Shown one piece after another: positions 29,201 through 39,300 of a stretch of 55,116 nt of DNA; position 1 is the first letter of the stretch, and each line of letters opens with the position of its first letter. The position numbers were made by a program, and so were the translations under genes. The DNA comes from Bacteroidota bacterium (GTDB taxonomy: Bacteria; Bacteroidota; Bacteroidia; Flavobacteriales_D; Sanyastnellaceae). Below the pieces are notes generated by a model, which saw nothing but the letters and a program-made list of their open reading frames with translations, was not told the origin of the DNA and ran no database searches. The DNA lies in assembly GCA_027622975.1 (NCBI GenBank), contig JAQBVN010000015.1, positions 1-55,116 on the forward strand, in the 5' to 3' direction.

Positions 29201-29670
29201 ACATCCCCGAGCGAATTTCCCTGTACCGGGAACTCGACGACCTCCACAATTCAGGGGAATTGCAAGGTTTTCGCCATCGGTTGGAGGACAGGTTTGGACC
29301 CCTGCCCGAAGAGACGGAAGAATTGCTCGGCACCATTCGATTGCGTTGGGTAGCCCAATGGCTCGGCATGGAAAAACTCGTGCTCAAAAGTGGCAAACTC
29401 ATTGCCGCTTTTGTGTCTGATGAGGAAAGTGCCTACTACCAAGGTCCCACCTTCGCTCGGGTGTTGGACTACTTGAAAAACCATGCAAAAGATGCGAGCA
29501 TGTATCAGCGCAACGGTGGACTGCGCCTTCGCATTGACCATGTGGAAACAGTCCTTCAAGCCCTGGCCATCTTTGAAGACATCGCCGGCATGACCGCCGA
29601 TCAAGCCGCGGCCCTTACCAGCGCCACACCAGTGCAAGTCCCGCAGGACGGGCAAAGGGAAGGGCGTTGA
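26227..29670 (+). CDS. mfd: transcription-repair coupling factor
   Basis: DNA translocase that removes RNA polymerase stalled at lesions and recruits UvrA. The 1147-residue product has the UvrB-like N-terminal module (about 1-350), the RNA polymerase interaction domain (VVHIDHGIGEFSGL), then a RecG-like motor with Walker A GDVGFGKTE, DEEQKFG, TATPIPRTL and GRVGRSNRKAFCYL, and the C-terminal TRCF domain. It starts 13 nt after fbp. Its last 56 nt overlap the end of the convergent beta-barrel gene. Confidence 0.97.
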   Translation: MRPADLLQFFVRDPRNGALRGALSDRGNKVELHGAVGSGIPLVTAGVLCHEEELRQPRHHVFILDDKEQAAYFMNDLQAVLENIRPVLFYPRSARVPYAEEEAVENANIAMRAEVLNEINGGRDGLCIVTFPEALAEQVITRKELSDQTFTISTGESYTMDFLDEVLLAYEFEKVDFVYEPGQYSMRGGIVDIFSFSFDHPYRLEFFGDEVESIRKFDPTSQLSVAKMTRATIVPNVGNARLHEAHEPFFSFLPPESVLWMADAKRCQDGLDKAMERARSHFDRLNGEVKRTPPEELYLDGSQLDGLLEPFTVVEFGGGSTWPQRTILKYGMTAQPAFNKQFDLISSNLRANHKNGYVNVVVSGQATQLERLHDVFHDRLEEDEEPVPYKPIPMELSEGFVDKELKVLVYTDHQLFERYHRFRLKEGFRKNKEALTIKELMSLEVGDFVVHIDHGIGEFSGLHKIEVNGKMQEAIRLTYRGGDVLYVSIHSLHRISKYSSKEGTQPKINKLGTNTWAQTKQKTKGRVKQIAYDLLQLYAKRKAAPGHAYPNDGYLQHALEASFMYEDTPDQNAASEAVKEDMLKSTPMDRLVCGDVGFGKTEIAIRAAFRAACDGKQVAVLVPTTILSMQHFKSFSRRLREFPVHVEFINRFKTGKALTETLKRVEKGEVDILVGTHALVGKRVKFKDLGLLVIDEEQKFGVGVKDKLKTLKANVDTLTLTATPIPRTLQFSLMGARDLSIIRTPPPNRHPVDTVITGFNEEVIRDAIAYEISRGGQAYFVHNRVGNIQEVAGMVQRLVPDAKVGIGHGQMEGKELEDVMAKFIDGAYDVLVATTIIESGIDISNANTMLINEAHKFGLSDLHQLRGRVGRSNRKAFCYLMAPPLSALPAESRKRLQALEQFSDLGSGMQIAMRDLDIRGAGDLLGAEQSGFINDLGFDMYQRLLAEAVRELKEEQFKDLMEAEQAESGKYVEETVLETDLSLLIPDHYVSDIPERISLYRELDDLHNSGELQGFRHRLEDRFGPLPEETEELLGTIRLRWVAQWLGMEKLVLKSGKLIAAFVSDEESAYYQGPTFARVLDYLKNHAKDASMYQRNGGLRLRIDHVETVLQALAIFEDIAGMTADQAAALTSATPVQVPQDGQREGR

Positions 29671-30220
29671 CGTCTTCGCCCACGTATCGGGTTGACAAAC
29701 GATCTCGCGTGACCCCGATGCCCACATGTGCCCGCACCGCCACACGGTTTCCCAGACTCCATTGAGCACCTGCCAAAAACCTCGCCTCCTCCCGGGTTTG
29801 CATCGTCCGCCCTACAAAAAGGTTTCCCCCGGCATGGTTCTCGGCAGGTCGCTGAATTCGGTAACTCTCGCGAGAAAAGTCTGCGCCCAAAAACCAAGAT
29901 GCCCCGAGTTTGGGCTCTTGCGCGGGAAAAACCAGGGACCCCACAGAAAGCACGGACCCCGAGATCACGTCGCCCTTCAGTCCCTTCCAACATGGATTGA
30001 TTCCTTGAGGCGTCCCGACATAGGGACCGGCAGCAATGTACCAAACCCACTCCGGCGATTGGGCATGCTCAACCTGCAACACCGCGTGACCTCCAAGCCA
30101 TCTCGATGCATCCACACCCACGCCCCAGCCCGAGGAAATCGGGCTTTGCGCAGCCGCAGTTGTCCCTCCAAGAAGGAGCAAACTTGCGATCCACATGCGA
30201 AGGTGTTTGTTTGTTGTCAT
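29615..30220 (-). CDS. small outer-membrane beta-barrel candidate
   Basis: A 201-residue exported protein with a clear signal peptide ending TTAAAQS near residue 25. The mature part has alternating, aromatic-rich stretches and glycine turns, and ends in ALVWRW; a C-terminal aromatic residue is a usual signal for barrel insertion. I do not recognise the family. The normal ending argues that the 56-nt overlap with mfd is real and not a missed stop. Relatives may be lipid A deacylase-like or opacity-like barrels, but I cannot decide. Confidence 0.62.
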   Translation of the reverse strand: MTTNKHLRMWIASLLLLGGTTAAAQSPISSGWGVGVDASRWLGGHAVLQVEHAQSPEWVWYIAAGPYVGTPQGINPCWKGLKGDVISGSVLSVGSLVFPAQEPKLGASWFLGADFSRESYRIQRPAENHAGGNLFVGRTMQTREEARFLAGAQWSLGNRVAVRAHVGIGVTRDRLSTRYVGEDVNALPFARPAGLALVWRW

Positions 30221-30245
30221 GTTAAGCTAATGTAAACAAAATGTT

Positions 30246-30273
30246 ACGTAGATGCAACACCTGTCCTCTACGT
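30246..30273. promoter_or_regulatory. inverted repeat upstream of the beta-barrel gene
   Basis: ACGTAG (30246-30251) and CTACGT (30268-30273) form a 6-bp inverted repeat with a 16-nt spacer, 26-53 nt before the barrel gene start on the minus strand. It sits in an AT-rich stretch where the promoter should be. A regulator site is possible, but no partner gene is seen. Confidence 0.22.
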
Positions 30274-30351
30274 TATTCACAACCAAAAGGTTACAACATT
30301 GACTTGAGCCTGCACGAGGGACAACAACCGGCCCCGCCATGTTCAGGCAGC

Positions 30352-30378
30352 AAAAGCCCCGCCTTGCGGCGGGGCCTT
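30352..30378 (-). terminator. terminator of the Kelch gene
   Basis: GCCCCGCC (30356-30363) pairs with GGCGGGGC (30368-30375) around TTGC. Read on the minus strand the hairpin is followed by TTTT, 27 nt beyond the Kelch gene stop. The A/T flanks extend the stem. Confidence 0.85.
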
Positions 30379-30404
30379 GGGTTGCTTTCACAGGTCAGAA
30401 TTGG

Positions 30405-31838
30405 TCAGCGGACAACCACTCGATGCGGCGTATGTCCCCGCACCGAGACGAAGTACAGCCCTGATGGCAAACCTTCCGTGTGAAGGGCCGCACCTCGTCC
30501 CTCTCGCACCTTCCGTCCTTGGTCGTCAAGGAGTGTCCAACCTTGCTGATGAGCTCCATCGGAGGTCACCAATACTGACTGTCCCAAGGATGGGTTGGGG
30601 TAAACCCACACATCCTGCATCTCCCCGTTCTGCTCTTCGACCGAAGACGTCTCAGGACATACGGTGAAGCATGTCCCCTCCATGGCCGCATCGCCGCCAC
30701 ACACGGTGTAGCATGGGTGGATCCAGGTTCCAGACGCGCATCCTGCTGCCCGTTGCCGGTTTTGGGTGATGGCGGGCGGCAGGGACCACACTTGGGTTTC
30801 CGTGCCCATCAACCACTCTGTCGAGCCGTAGGTCATTTCGACACCGATGCCTGTTTGGTCTGCTCCGCCCATGACAAACAACTCGGGTGCCGCCGGATCC
30901 ACATGGGCCGACAGGTGATAACTGTGCGGAAAGGCCATGTCGAAAGGCGTCCACGTCATGTCGATGAGGTCCAACGCAGCTCCTGTGGCCACCCCTTCAA
31001 ACAAATTCAAGGTTGGGTTGTACACACGACCTCCGGTCACCATGACGGCATCCGGCAATTGGGTGGACAAGGACACCAAGGTGGCGGCGTGGTTGTCCAC
31101 AGGAATGGGCAGGGGGTCGACTTCCGTCCATGTGTTCGCATTGGCATCGTACACCTCGCATGAAGCCAGTTGGAACCCCGCGGCTGCGTTGAACCCGCCG
31201 GCCGCGAGGTACAGGCCGCCTCCCAAATCCGTCAAGGTGTGCGATGCTCTTCCTATGTTCATGGACGCCACGGCCGTAAATTCTTGGGTCAGGGGGTCAA
31301 ACACCTCGCACGATGCCGTTTCCTGCACGCCGTCGAATCCTCCGGTGATCAGGATTCGGCCGTCGCCGAGTTGAGCCGTTCGATGGTTGGTTCGGGGCGA
31401 CAGCATGTCGGGCCCAGGCTGCCACGTTTCTTCGGAGGCCACGAAGACCTCCGTGGAGGCCAAAGTGTACGTGCCGTCAAAGCCACCAAACACCCAAACC
31501 CCGTCTCCCAAAAACGCGTTGGAATGCGACGTTTCCGCTTGGAAGTCCATGCGGGCTTGGCCCATGGGTTGGGTTTCTTGCCAAAGGCCTGGACCGTCCG
31601 CGTCAAAGCCCTCGTAGCCTATCTCGGCACTTGCCGTCACGGCCGTTCCATCAAAGCCACCCATCGCCAACTCGGCCGGCTCCTCGTATCCGTAGCCGTT
31701 CGCCATGAACGGCACCATCTGGAACGACTCACGGTATTCAACCATGGTGCCCGCTTGGGAGACGACGAAGGGTGAGGTTTGGGCGGATACCATCCCGGAA
31801 ATACACAGGAATGGTAAGGTGAGGACTTGGCGTTTCAT
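30405..31838 (-). CDS. secreted Kelch-repeat protein with T9SS sorting domain
   Basis: A 477-residue exported protein: signal peptide (MKRQVLTLPFLCISGMVSAQ), then Kelch-type propeller blades recognised by repeated (T/M/A)GGFDG motifs, roughly residues 55-340. A short Cys-rich segment (PCYTVCGG, CFTVCPE) follows, then a type IX secretion C-terminal domain: VYPNPS near the start, GLPSGLYFVSV and a final HRVVVR. It should cross the outer membrane through the gliding/PorSS apparatus and be surface-bound. Kelch propellers bind proteins or glycans; the ligand is unknown. ATG 31838 opens the signal peptide. Confidence 0.86.
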   Translation of the reverse strand: MKRQVLTLPFLCISGMVSAQTSPFVVSQAGTMVEYRESFQMVPFMANGYGYEEPAELAMGGFDGTAVTASAEIGYEGFDADGPGLWQETQPMGQARMDFQAETSHSNAFLGDGVWVFGGFDGTYTLASTEVFVASEETWQPGPDMLSPRTNHRTAQLGDGRILITGGFDGVQETASCEVFDPLTQEFTAVASMNIGRASHTLTDLGGGLYLAAGGFNAAAGFQLASCEVYDANANTWTEVDPLPIPVDNHAATLVSLSTQLPDAVMVTGGRVYNPTLNLFEGVATGAALDLIDMTWTPFDMAFPHSYHLSAHVDPAAPELFVMGGADQTGIGVEMTYGSTEWLMGTETQVWSLPPAITQNRQRAAGCASGTWIHPCYTVCGGDAAMEGTCFTVCPETSSVEEQNGEMQDVWVYPNPSLGQSVLVTSDGAHQQGWTLLDDQGRKVREGRGAALHTEGLPSGLYFVSVRGHTPHRVVVR

Positions 31839-31894
31839 GAGCGCAAAATAGCCCAAATCCAACCCTTCCTACCTTCGCACCTCGTCTTGTTCGC

Positions 31895-32668
31895 ATGTCC
31901 GATTCTGTTCCCCATTCCCTGCCCTTTGATCGACCCGAGGCCTTTCTCGACGGCCAAGTGATGGTGGTTGACAAACCGTTGACTTGGACTTCATTTGACG
32001 TGGTCAACAAACTTCGTTTCGCATTGCGCGGGTTCACTGGGGTGAAGAAAATCAAAGTCGGGCACGCAGGCACGTTGGACCCCTTGGCCACTGGGGTGCT
32101 TGTTGTGTGTTGCGGTCGGGCCACCAAAACCATTGACTCCCTTCAGGCCCAAGCCAAGGTCTACACAGCGACAATGCGGCTTGGGGCCCACACCCCATCC
32201 TTGGATGCGGAAACGGAGGTGGATCGCTGGGCCGAGGATCCTGAGCGCGTTCGCAACCTCGGGGTTGCGCAAGTCGCCGCTGCTGCCCAAACCTTGACTG
32301 GGGCCTTGGACCAACGCCCTCCCCTCTTCAGTGCCAAGAAGGTGGACGGGGTGAAGGCCTATGACGCGGCTCGCAAAGGGGAGGCCATCGCGCTGAGAAC
32401 CACCCCAGTGGTTGTCACAGCATTTGAAGTGCAGCGGGCGACTTTGGCCGAGGTCGAGGGTCATCCTGTCTTGGATGTGGACGTCTGCATCGCGTGCAGC
32501 AAAGGGACGTACATCCGTTCGCTTGCGCGAGACCTCGGCGACGCGCTCCACGTCGGAGGCACCCTGACATCCCTGTGCCGAACCGCAAGCGGAGACTTCC
32601 GACTGACGGAGGCTTGGAACATCGATGCGTTGGTCGCCCGGTTGAGCGAAGCCTCGGCAAAACCTTGA
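31895..32668 (+). CDS. truB: tRNA pseudouridine-55 synthase
   Basis: Makes the universal pseudouridine 55 in the T loop of tRNAs. The 257-residue product has the KP-TWTSFDVVNKLR opening, the catalytic aspartate in GHAGTLDPLATGVL, RPPLFSAKKVDG and CSKGTYIRSLARDLG. TACCTTCG at 31870-31877, one base off TAnnTTTG, may be its -7 box. It is divergent from the Kelch gene, 56 bp apart. Confidence 0.96.
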   Translation: MSDSVPHSLPFDRPEAFLDGQVMVVDKPLTWTSFDVVNKLRFALRGFTGVKKIKVGHAGTLDPLATGVLVVCCGRATKTIDSLQAQAKVYTATMRLGAHTPSLDAETEVDRWAEDPERVRNLGVAQVAAAAQTLTGALDQRPPLFSAKKVDGVKAYDAARKGEAIALRTTPVVVTAFEVQRATLAEVEGHPVLDVDVCIACSKGTYIRSLARDLGDALHVGGTLTSLCRTASGDFRLTEAWNIDALVARLSEASAKP

Positions 32669-32707
32669 TTGAAGGGCCCTTGCCAAACACGGAAAGTGGG
32701 AAAAGAC

Positions 32708-32738
32708 TTGGCCTGAAAGGTGTTTTGGGCTATTTTCG
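32708..32738 (+). promoter_or_regulatory. queA promoter
   Basis: TTG (32708-32710), a 20-nt spacer and TATTTTCG (32731-32738), one base off TAnnTTTG. The box ends 39 nt before the queA ATG. The spacing is right, which makes this better than the lone boxes. Confidence 0.55.
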
Positions 32739-32777
32739 CGCGCCCGATTCACCCCCCCCTGAAGAGACCCCAAAACC

Positions 32778-33842
32778 ATGTCGATGCAACGCATGAAACT
32801 CTCCCAATTCCGGTACGACGTGCCCAAGGATTTGGTGGCACAATACCCGCTTGACAACCGTGACGACAGCCGCCTCTTGGTCGTTCATCGCGACACGGGC
32901 AAGTTTGAGCATCGCATGTTCAAGGATGTCGTCGACATGTTTGACGAAGGGGATGTCTTCGTGGCAAACAACACCAAAGTCTTTCCTGCCAAAATGTATG
33001 GCAACAAGGAAAAAACAGGGGCGGTCATCGAAGTGTTCCTGTTGCGCGAATTGAATCGAGAGAGCCTGCTGTGGGATGTCCTTGTGGACCCCGCTCGCAA
33101 AATCCGAATTGGCAACAAGCTGTACTTCGGTGAAAACGATCAACTCGTGGCCGAAGTCATCGACAACACCACGTCAAGAGGACGTACGTTGCGCTTCTTG
33201 TTCAACGGCTCTCACGAGGAATTCATGCAGACGATCAACGAGCTTGGTGAAACACCTCTGCCACGCTATATGACTCGTCCCGCTGAACCCGAAGATCGCG
33301 ACCGATTCCAAACCATCTATGCCACCGAAGAAGGCGCTGTCGCCGTGCCTACGGCTGGATTGCACTTTTCCAAAAACCTTTTGAAGCGACTGGAAATCAA
33401 GGGGATTGACATGGCATTTTTGACCTTGCACATCGGACTTGGCACCTTCCGAGAAGTGGAAGTGGAGGACTTGAGCAAACACAAGGTGGACAGTGAGCAG
33501 CTCATCATCAACGAACAATGTGTAAGCCAGGTCAATCACGGCATCGAACAGGGCAAGAAGGTGGTCGCTGTAGGGACAACGGCGCTGCGCGGACTAGAAA
33601 ATTCTGTGAGCACGACCAACACATTGAAGCCATTCTCTGGTTGGACCAACCGGTTCATTTACCCCAATTACGACTTCCAAATCGCCAACGCCCTCATCAC
33701 CAACTTCCACACGCCTCAGAGCACTCTGTTGATGGTGACCTCAGCATTCGCTGGCCATGAATTGACCATGGAGGCGTACCACGAAGCCATCAAGGAGAAA
33801 TACCGCTTTTTCGCCTACGGAGACGCGCTGTTGATTCTTTGA
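32778..33842 (+). CDS. queA: S-adenosylmethionine:tRNA ribosyltransferase-isomerase
   Basis: Adds the epoxycyclopentane precursor from SAM in queuosine synthesis at tRNA position 34. The 354-residue product has [72 protein letters not shown] and [15 protein letters not shown] in family order. ATG 32778 is used, although ATG 32793 (MKLSQF) is nearer the usual start. No other queuosine gene is in the window. Confidence 0.96.
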   Translation: MSMQRMKLSQFRYDVPKDLVAQYPLDNRDDSRLLVVHRDTGKFEHRMFKDVVDMFDEGDVFVANNTKVFPAKMYGNKEKTGAVIEVFLLRELNRESLLWDVLVDPARKIRIGNKLYFGENDQLVAEVIDNTTSRGRTLRFLFNGSHEEFMQTINELGETPLPRYMTRPAEPEDRDRFQTIYATEEGAVAVPTAGLHFSKNLLKRLEIKGIDMAFLTLHIGLGTFREVEVEDLSKHKVDSEQLIINEQCVSQVNHGIEQGKKVVAVGTTALRGLENSVSTTNTLKPFSGWTNRFIYPNYDFQIANALITNFHTPQSTLLMVTSAFAGHELTMEAYHEAIKEKYRFFAYGDALLIL

Positions 33843-33920
33843 TTCAGGCCTTTGTGTGACTTGGATTCAACTTTTCTGTCGGTTGCGTTGTTCCTTCGCC
33901 AAACGTTTGAACCCCACATC

Positions 33921-34550
33921 ATGAAATCAGTTACTCTCTCTCTTCTCGCTTGGGCTTTGTTGTTGGTCGCTCCCGTGAACGCCCAAGAATTGGAAATTGG
34001 TGCGAAAGCCCCCATGGCCGATGCCCCCATGCTGAATGTCGATGGAACGCAGATGACCTTGAACGGCCTCCAAGGGGAGCAAGGTCTCCTTGTCGTTTTT
34101 TCCTGCAACACATGTCCCTTTGTCGTTGGCAACGGCACCAAGACCGAAGGGTGGGAAGGACGCTACAATGGCCTTCACAGCTTGGCACAGTCACTCGGTT
34201 TTGGCATGGTGCTCGTCAACTCGAATGAGGCCAAACGCGAAGGAGACGACAGCTTCTCAGCCATGAAAAACCATGCACGCGATGCTGAATACACCATGGC
34301 CTACGTGGTGGACGAAGAGTCCAAGTTGGCCAACGCCATGGGCGCAAGGGTGACACCTCACGTGTACTTGTTTGATGGAGACCTCACATTGGTTTACCGC
34401 GGCGCCATCGATGACAACGTCAACCGAGCGGACGAGGTCAAGGAAACGTATCTGGCCGACGCCATGAACCGCTTGGCTTCCGGCAAAAGCATCAAGGAAG
34501 CTGAAACCAAGGCTTTGGGTTGCTCCATCAAGAGGGTCGCAACCAACTGA
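33921..34550 (+). CDS. exported thioredoxin-fold protein
   Basis: A 209-residue protein with a signal peptide (to about VNAQ, residue 22) and a thioredoxin/AhpC-TSA fold. The redox-like motif is CNTCPF near residue 72, where peroxiredoxin-like family members carry CNHCP. The cis-proline region appears as ARVTPHVYLF. It probably acts in the periplasm in thiol exchange; the partner is unknown. ATG 33921 was chosen over an upstream in-frame start because it opens the signal peptide. A 4 x 22 bp repeat begins 42 nt after its stop. Confidence 0.82.
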   Translation: MKSVTLSLLAWALLLVAPVNAQELEIGAKAPMADAPMLNVDGTQMTLNGLQGEQGLLVVFSCNTCPFVVGNGTKTEGWEGRYNGLHSLAQSLGFGMVLVNSNEAKREGDDSFSAMKNHARDAEYTMAYVVDEESKLANAMGARVTPHVYLFDGDLTLVYRGAIDDNVNRADEVKETYLADAMNRLASGKSIKEAETKALGCSIKRVATN

Positions 34551-34591
34551 TCGCCCCTTCCACACCCTGTTCTGTCTCGGCCTGAACTGCC

Positions 34592-34679
34592 CGCACAGGC
34601 GTGGTCGAACGTTCACGCAGGCGTGGACGCACGTTCACACAGGCCCGGTCGCAAGTTCACGCAGGCCCGGTCGCACAAT
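34592..34679. repeat. 4 x 22-bp tandem array
   Basis: Four 22-bp units at 34592-34613, 34614-34635, 34636-34657 and 34658-34679, with consensus CRCRCAGGCSYGGWCGCAMGTT-like (core CAGGC..GGTCG). Units differ from each other at several positions, so the array is not recent. It lies between the convergent thioredoxin-fold and carboxyltransferase genes. No coding potential is seen in the spacer. Confidence 0.88.
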
Positions 34680-34771
34680 CCTGATAGGCACCGGGCGTGG
34701 AGAACGCCTGGAATTCAATGCCAGCCCATTCAAGCCGTTCGAATCGGGCCGCCAACCAGCCATGCTCCCGC

Positions 34772-36313
34772 TCACAACGGGATGTTGCTGTGCTTCTTTC
34801 GCGGCAACTTCACCGCTTTCTGGGACAACATGTCAAACGCGCGGATCAGCTTGATTCGAGTCTCCCTCGGATGGATGACCTCGTCCACATACCCGCGGCC
34901 AGCCGCGTTGTAAGGGTGGGCAAACATGTCTGCGTACTCGGCCTCCTTCTCGGCGAGTTTCGCACTTGGGTCTGGGGAGGCGGAAATTTCCTTGCGGAAA
35001 ATAATTTCCGCCGCTCCTTTCGCCCCCATGACCGCTATCTCAGCCGTGGGCCAGGCAAACACCAAGTCTGCTCCGATGTGCCGTGAATTCATCACATCAT
35101 ACGCTCCGCCGTATGCCTTTCGCGTGATGACCGTGATTCTTGGCACGGTCGCTTCGCTGAAGGCATAGAGCAATTTCGCGCCGTTGGTGATGATGCCATT
35201 CCATTCTTGATCCGTGCCTGGCAGAAATCCCGGCACATCTTCCAACACCAGGAGTGGCACATTGAAAGCGTCACAGGTCCTGACAAATCGAGCCGCCTTG
35301 ACCGAGGCATTGATGTCCAGCACCCCAGCCAGAAAAGCCGGTTGATTGGCCACGATCCCAACACTTCTACCCGCCAAACGCGCAAACCCCACCACCATGT
35401 TCTCAGCAAAATCGGGCTGCACTTCCAGGAAGCTTCCAGCATCCACGATGCCATGAACCGCCTCCCGAATGTCATAGGGCTGCTGAGCATTGACGGGGAC
35501 AAGATTGTCGAGCCCTGGTCTGTTGTCGTCACCTCCTTCATGAGGCATCCGCAAAGGGTCCTCCTCACAATTTTGAGGCAAATAGCTCAACACGCGTTTG
35601 GCCTGCTCTATGACGAGAGCCTCGTTGGCCGCCGTGAAGTGGGTGACCCCAGACTTGCTCGCGTGCGTGCTTGCGCCCCCGAGCTCCTCGGACGTCACCT
35701 CCTCGTGGGTCACCGTTTTGACAACGTTAGGCCCAGTCACGAACATGTAGGATGTGCCCTCCGTCATGAAGATGAAGTCGGTGAGGGCGGGTGAATACAC
35801 CGCACCCCCCGCGCAGGGGCCAAGGATGAGGGACAGCTGTGGCACGACGCCACTTGCCTTCACGTTCCGGTGAAAGATGTCCGCGTACCCCCCGAGGCTG
35901 ACCACCCCCTCTTGGATGCGCGCGCCCCCACTGTCGTTGAGACCAATGACCGGCGCCCCGTTCTCGAGGGCCAAATCCATGATCTTGCAAATCTTTTGGG
36001 CATGGGCTTCCGCAAGCGAGCCTCCCAGCACCGTGAAGTCCTGCGAGAAGACATAAACGAGTCGACCGTTGACCTTGCCGTATCCCGTGACGACGCCGTC
36101 GCCAAGAAACTTCTGCTTGTCCAGGCCAAAATTCGTCGACCGGTGCGTCACCAACTGCCCCAGCTCTTGAAAACTACCGGGGTCCAACAACAGTTCCAAG
36201 CGCTCGCGGGCCGTCAACTTGCCCTTGCCGTGTTGTGCTTCAATCCGCGCTTCTCCGCCCCCTTTGAGGGCCTCCGCGCGCATCGCTTCCAGACGTTCTG
36301 TGGGATGCTGCAT
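34772..36313 (-). CDS. pccB: acyl-CoA carboxylase, carboxyltransferase beta subunit
   Basis: A 513-residue carboxyltransferase of the propionyl-CoA / methylmalonyl-CoA (de)carboxylase family, which moves CO2 between biotin and an acyl-CoA. Family blocks are [73 protein letters not shown] and the end RKKHSNIPL. The partner subunits (biotin carboxylase, biotin carrier) are not nearby, so the exact complex is open. It is last in the padR - pspC-like - M1 operon, 28 nt after the peptidase gene. Confidence 0.92.
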   Translation of the reverse strand: MQHPTERLEAMRAEALKGGGEARIEAQHGKGKLTARERLELLLDPGSFQELGQLVTHRSTNFGLDKQKFLGDGVVTGYGKVNGRLVYVFSQDFTVLGGSLAEAHAQKICKIMDLALENGAPVIGLNDSGGARIQEGVVSLGGYADIFHRNVKASGVVPQLSLILGPCAGGAVYSPALTDFIFMTEGTSYMFVTGPNVVKTVTHEEVTSEELGGASTHASKSGVTHFTAANEALVIEQAKRVLSYLPQNCEEDPLRMPHEGGDDNRPGLDNLVPVNAQQPYDIREAVHGIVDAGSFLEVQPDFAENMVVGFARLAGRSVGIVANQPAFLAGVLDINASVKAARFVRTCDAFNVPLLVLEDVPGFLPGTDQEWNGIITNGAKLLYAFSEATVPRITVITRKAYGGAYDVMNSRHIGADLVFAWPTAEIAVMGAKGAAEIIFRKEISASPDPSAKLAEKEAEYADMFAHPYNAAGRGYVDEVIHPRETRIKLIRAFDMLSQKAVKLPRKKHSNIPL

Positions 36314-36341
36314 GACGCGAATCTACGCAGGATGGGCCCGC

Positions 36342-39300
36342 TTACTTGACGTTTTGACGGACCAAATCCCAGGGATTCAGTTCCAACAAATTCAGGGAGA
36401 AGCGCCAGCGGTCCTCCGGGCCCCACACGTCGTTGCCGGCCTCTCGCGTCCACATCGGCACAGACACACGCACAGGCCCCATGTCCAAGCACACCGAGGC
36501 CACCAGGTGCAATCGGTCCACCACGGGCGTTCCCACGCCCCATTCCGGGTTTCTCGCCAAAGCGCCCCCGGCCTGCACCGAGATGGGCAAGCCCATCGGA
36601 AGGCGCATTTCAGCGCTCAAGGACGAGAAGCCCCGCGACGACACGAGGTTGAGCGGCAATCCACCCCGCTCGAGGTTGGCCTGGCGCGACAGCCACGAAC
36701 CCGCAGACGTGTCCGCCCCGCGGTAAAGCAACAAGGCATCGACCAACGGATCAAACGACGCTTGGGGGCCAGCAGGAGCCGCCCCGAACTCGTCCCACCC
36801 ATCCACTGCGACGAGCCGCGCATCCACGCTCCACTCAACCTCCCGACCCGCCGAAGGCACCTTGCGCTCGAGGTGGTACCACGCGTCCAGGACGGAGTTG
36901 TTCATGGTCAAGGGCTGAGGGGGATCGATGAGGAACACGTCCACCCCGTCGTGCTGCACGCGGGTCGTCCGAACCGACAGCGACTGACGCGCGCCCGGAA
37001 GTCCCTCCAACCGGTGGTTGACCGCAAGCTCTACGCGTGCGGCCATGCGACGAATCACCGGCGGTTCACTCAACCAAAGCCATTGGTCTTGATACCCATC
37101 GATGTGGATGAATTCCGTCGACACCTTGGCATCCACAGGACTCGTGGGGTCGGCATTCAATCGGTACGCCATGCCCAACGACGTGCGGGTCAGGGGCTCC
37201 GGAAACAAATCGACGTAAGCCTGGGCCGTGTTGGGCTGAAGGAATTCCATGGCCCCAAACCGCCGGCTCTTCAGCGCCCAACTGAAATCTCCATGCCGTC
37301 CCTCGACCGCCAACAGGCCCTCGAGGTTCATCCCACCTTGGAATCGATCTCGGCCCACCAGGGGCGTCCAGCGCCAGGTCACGTCGCGCCACGGCAACGC
37401 GGAGTTGTGCACGGTGGCACCGAGCATCAGCCCGTCGTGGTGGTTCCACCCCAACGCAGGTGCCCAAAAGAGCTGCGTCCGTTCCGGATCTTCCAGCCGG
37501 GTCAGCATGCGCACCTGAAGGGGCTCCACCCCGCCGAGCATGCGGGCTTGTCGGGTGTTGTTCTTGCGGTTGTAATCGAGGGTGGAGCGGTCGAGGTCCA
37601 GGACCCAGCGGTCCACGTCGACCTGAGGACAGGGCGCCTCGCCGACCTCGCCTGGAGCCAGGAGCGGCAAATCGACGACCGCCACGGCCGAGTCGCCGAC
37701 CACGCCCGTCACGCGCGCGGGGGAGGACAATTCACCGACGTTTTTCACACGGATTCCCCGTTTGGGGCTTGAAGAGGCGAGCTTGAGGTCGTTGCGCTGG
37801 GTGGTTTGGACCCAATCTTCGAAAAACCAGGCCAAATCCTCTCCCGTCGACGCCTCCATGCTCGCCTGCAAATCCGACGGCGACGGGTGGCGGAACTTCC
37901 ACGTGTCGAAGTACGCCTGCATCGCCGCGTCAAAGCGCTCGGTGCCCAAGTGCGACTGCAGCATGGCGAACGCGGCCGCGGTCTTTTTGTAGACGATGGC
38001 GCCGTAGTTCAGGGACGTCAACCTGTTGCTGTGGCATTGCATCGGTTGGTCGACGCCCAAGCGCGCCGGGAACAAATAGCTCAACTCGTCAATCCACTTG
38101 TACCGGAAGTCCTCGACGTCCAATCGCTTGGCAAGGGAGATGTCCCCCAGGAGGAAATTCAGGCCCTTGTCCTCCCCGTACTTCGTCAGGATGTAGCGCG
38201 TCTCGTTGAAGGAGTTGATGCCCTCGTCCATCCACGCGTTGTCCCGTTCGTTGCTGCCGAGGATGCCGTAAAACCAGTTGTGGCCGACCTCATGGACGAT
38301 GACCGTTTCCAATCCTGAGGCCGACCCCGTGCTCCCAATGACTGTCACGTTGGGGTATTCCATTCCGCCGCCTGCCGAAATCGTTCCGTCCACCGCCGTA
38401 ACCTGGTCGTAGGGGTAGTCGCCGTTCCACAGCGAGTAGTAGTACGTCGCGTCCTTCAAGTACTCCGGAGCGCGCTGCCAAAGCTCCCCGCTTTCCGGCG
38501 TGAACATGGCCCACGTCGTCACGATGCGGTCCTCGCCCGGCAAGAGCACCTCGCCGCGCAACACCTTGTAGCGCTTGTCGGCAAACCACGCGAAGTCGTG
38601 CACCCGCGACTGGCGGTAGTGAAGCGTCTTCATGCGCTTGGACGAAGGCGGAAAGTCGTTGGTGGCTCCTTCCCACCCCCCACGATCGCTCCAGTCCACG
38701 GTCGCCGCGACGAGGCTGTCGAGGCGGGCCCACTCGGCCGCGTTGTCCTCCGAGCCGGGCACGAAATCGCCCGTGGCGCCGACGGTGTAGTTCTCAGGCA
38801 AGGTGATGCGGACGTCGAAGGTGCCGTACTCGGAGTAGAATTCGCCCTGGTTGAGGTAGGGCATTGGGTGCCAGCCGTCGGCGTCGAAGACCGCCGGTTT
38901 GGGGTACCACTGCGTGATCTGGTACGATTCGCCCAAATGGCCCAAACGCGAAATCTTGCCGCTCGGCAACTCCACCCGAAACGGCGTGCGCAGCTCCACC
39001 GACTGTCCCGGTCCCAGGGGCGCAGGAAGCGTGACCTTGGCGATGTCGATGTGCTCGGGGTGGTAGCTCCACTCGAGGGCCTGTCCGTTCGAGGTGAAGG
39101 CGAGCGAGTCGATGCCACCGAGGTCGCGGCTCATGGCGTAGAACATGAACATCTCGCCGTCCCGGAATTGCTGTTTCGCCAGCGCCGTCTTGCCGTTCCG
39201 GTAGGCGTTGGGCCACAGGTGCATCCACACAAAGTCCAACGTTTCCGGGCTGTTGTTGTGGTAGGTGATCGCGATGTCGCCACGCAGTTCGTGACGCGTG

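Noticed and set aside
34592-34679. Possible CRISPR array or attachment site
   Set aside because: Only four directly adjoining, diverged 22-bp units with no spacers, integrase or tRNA nearby.
36219-37772. Plus-strand open frame of 517 codons opposite the M1 peptidase gene
   Set aside because: Its composition (R, H, P rich) is typical of antisense frames in GC-rich genes and it crosses the end of pccB.
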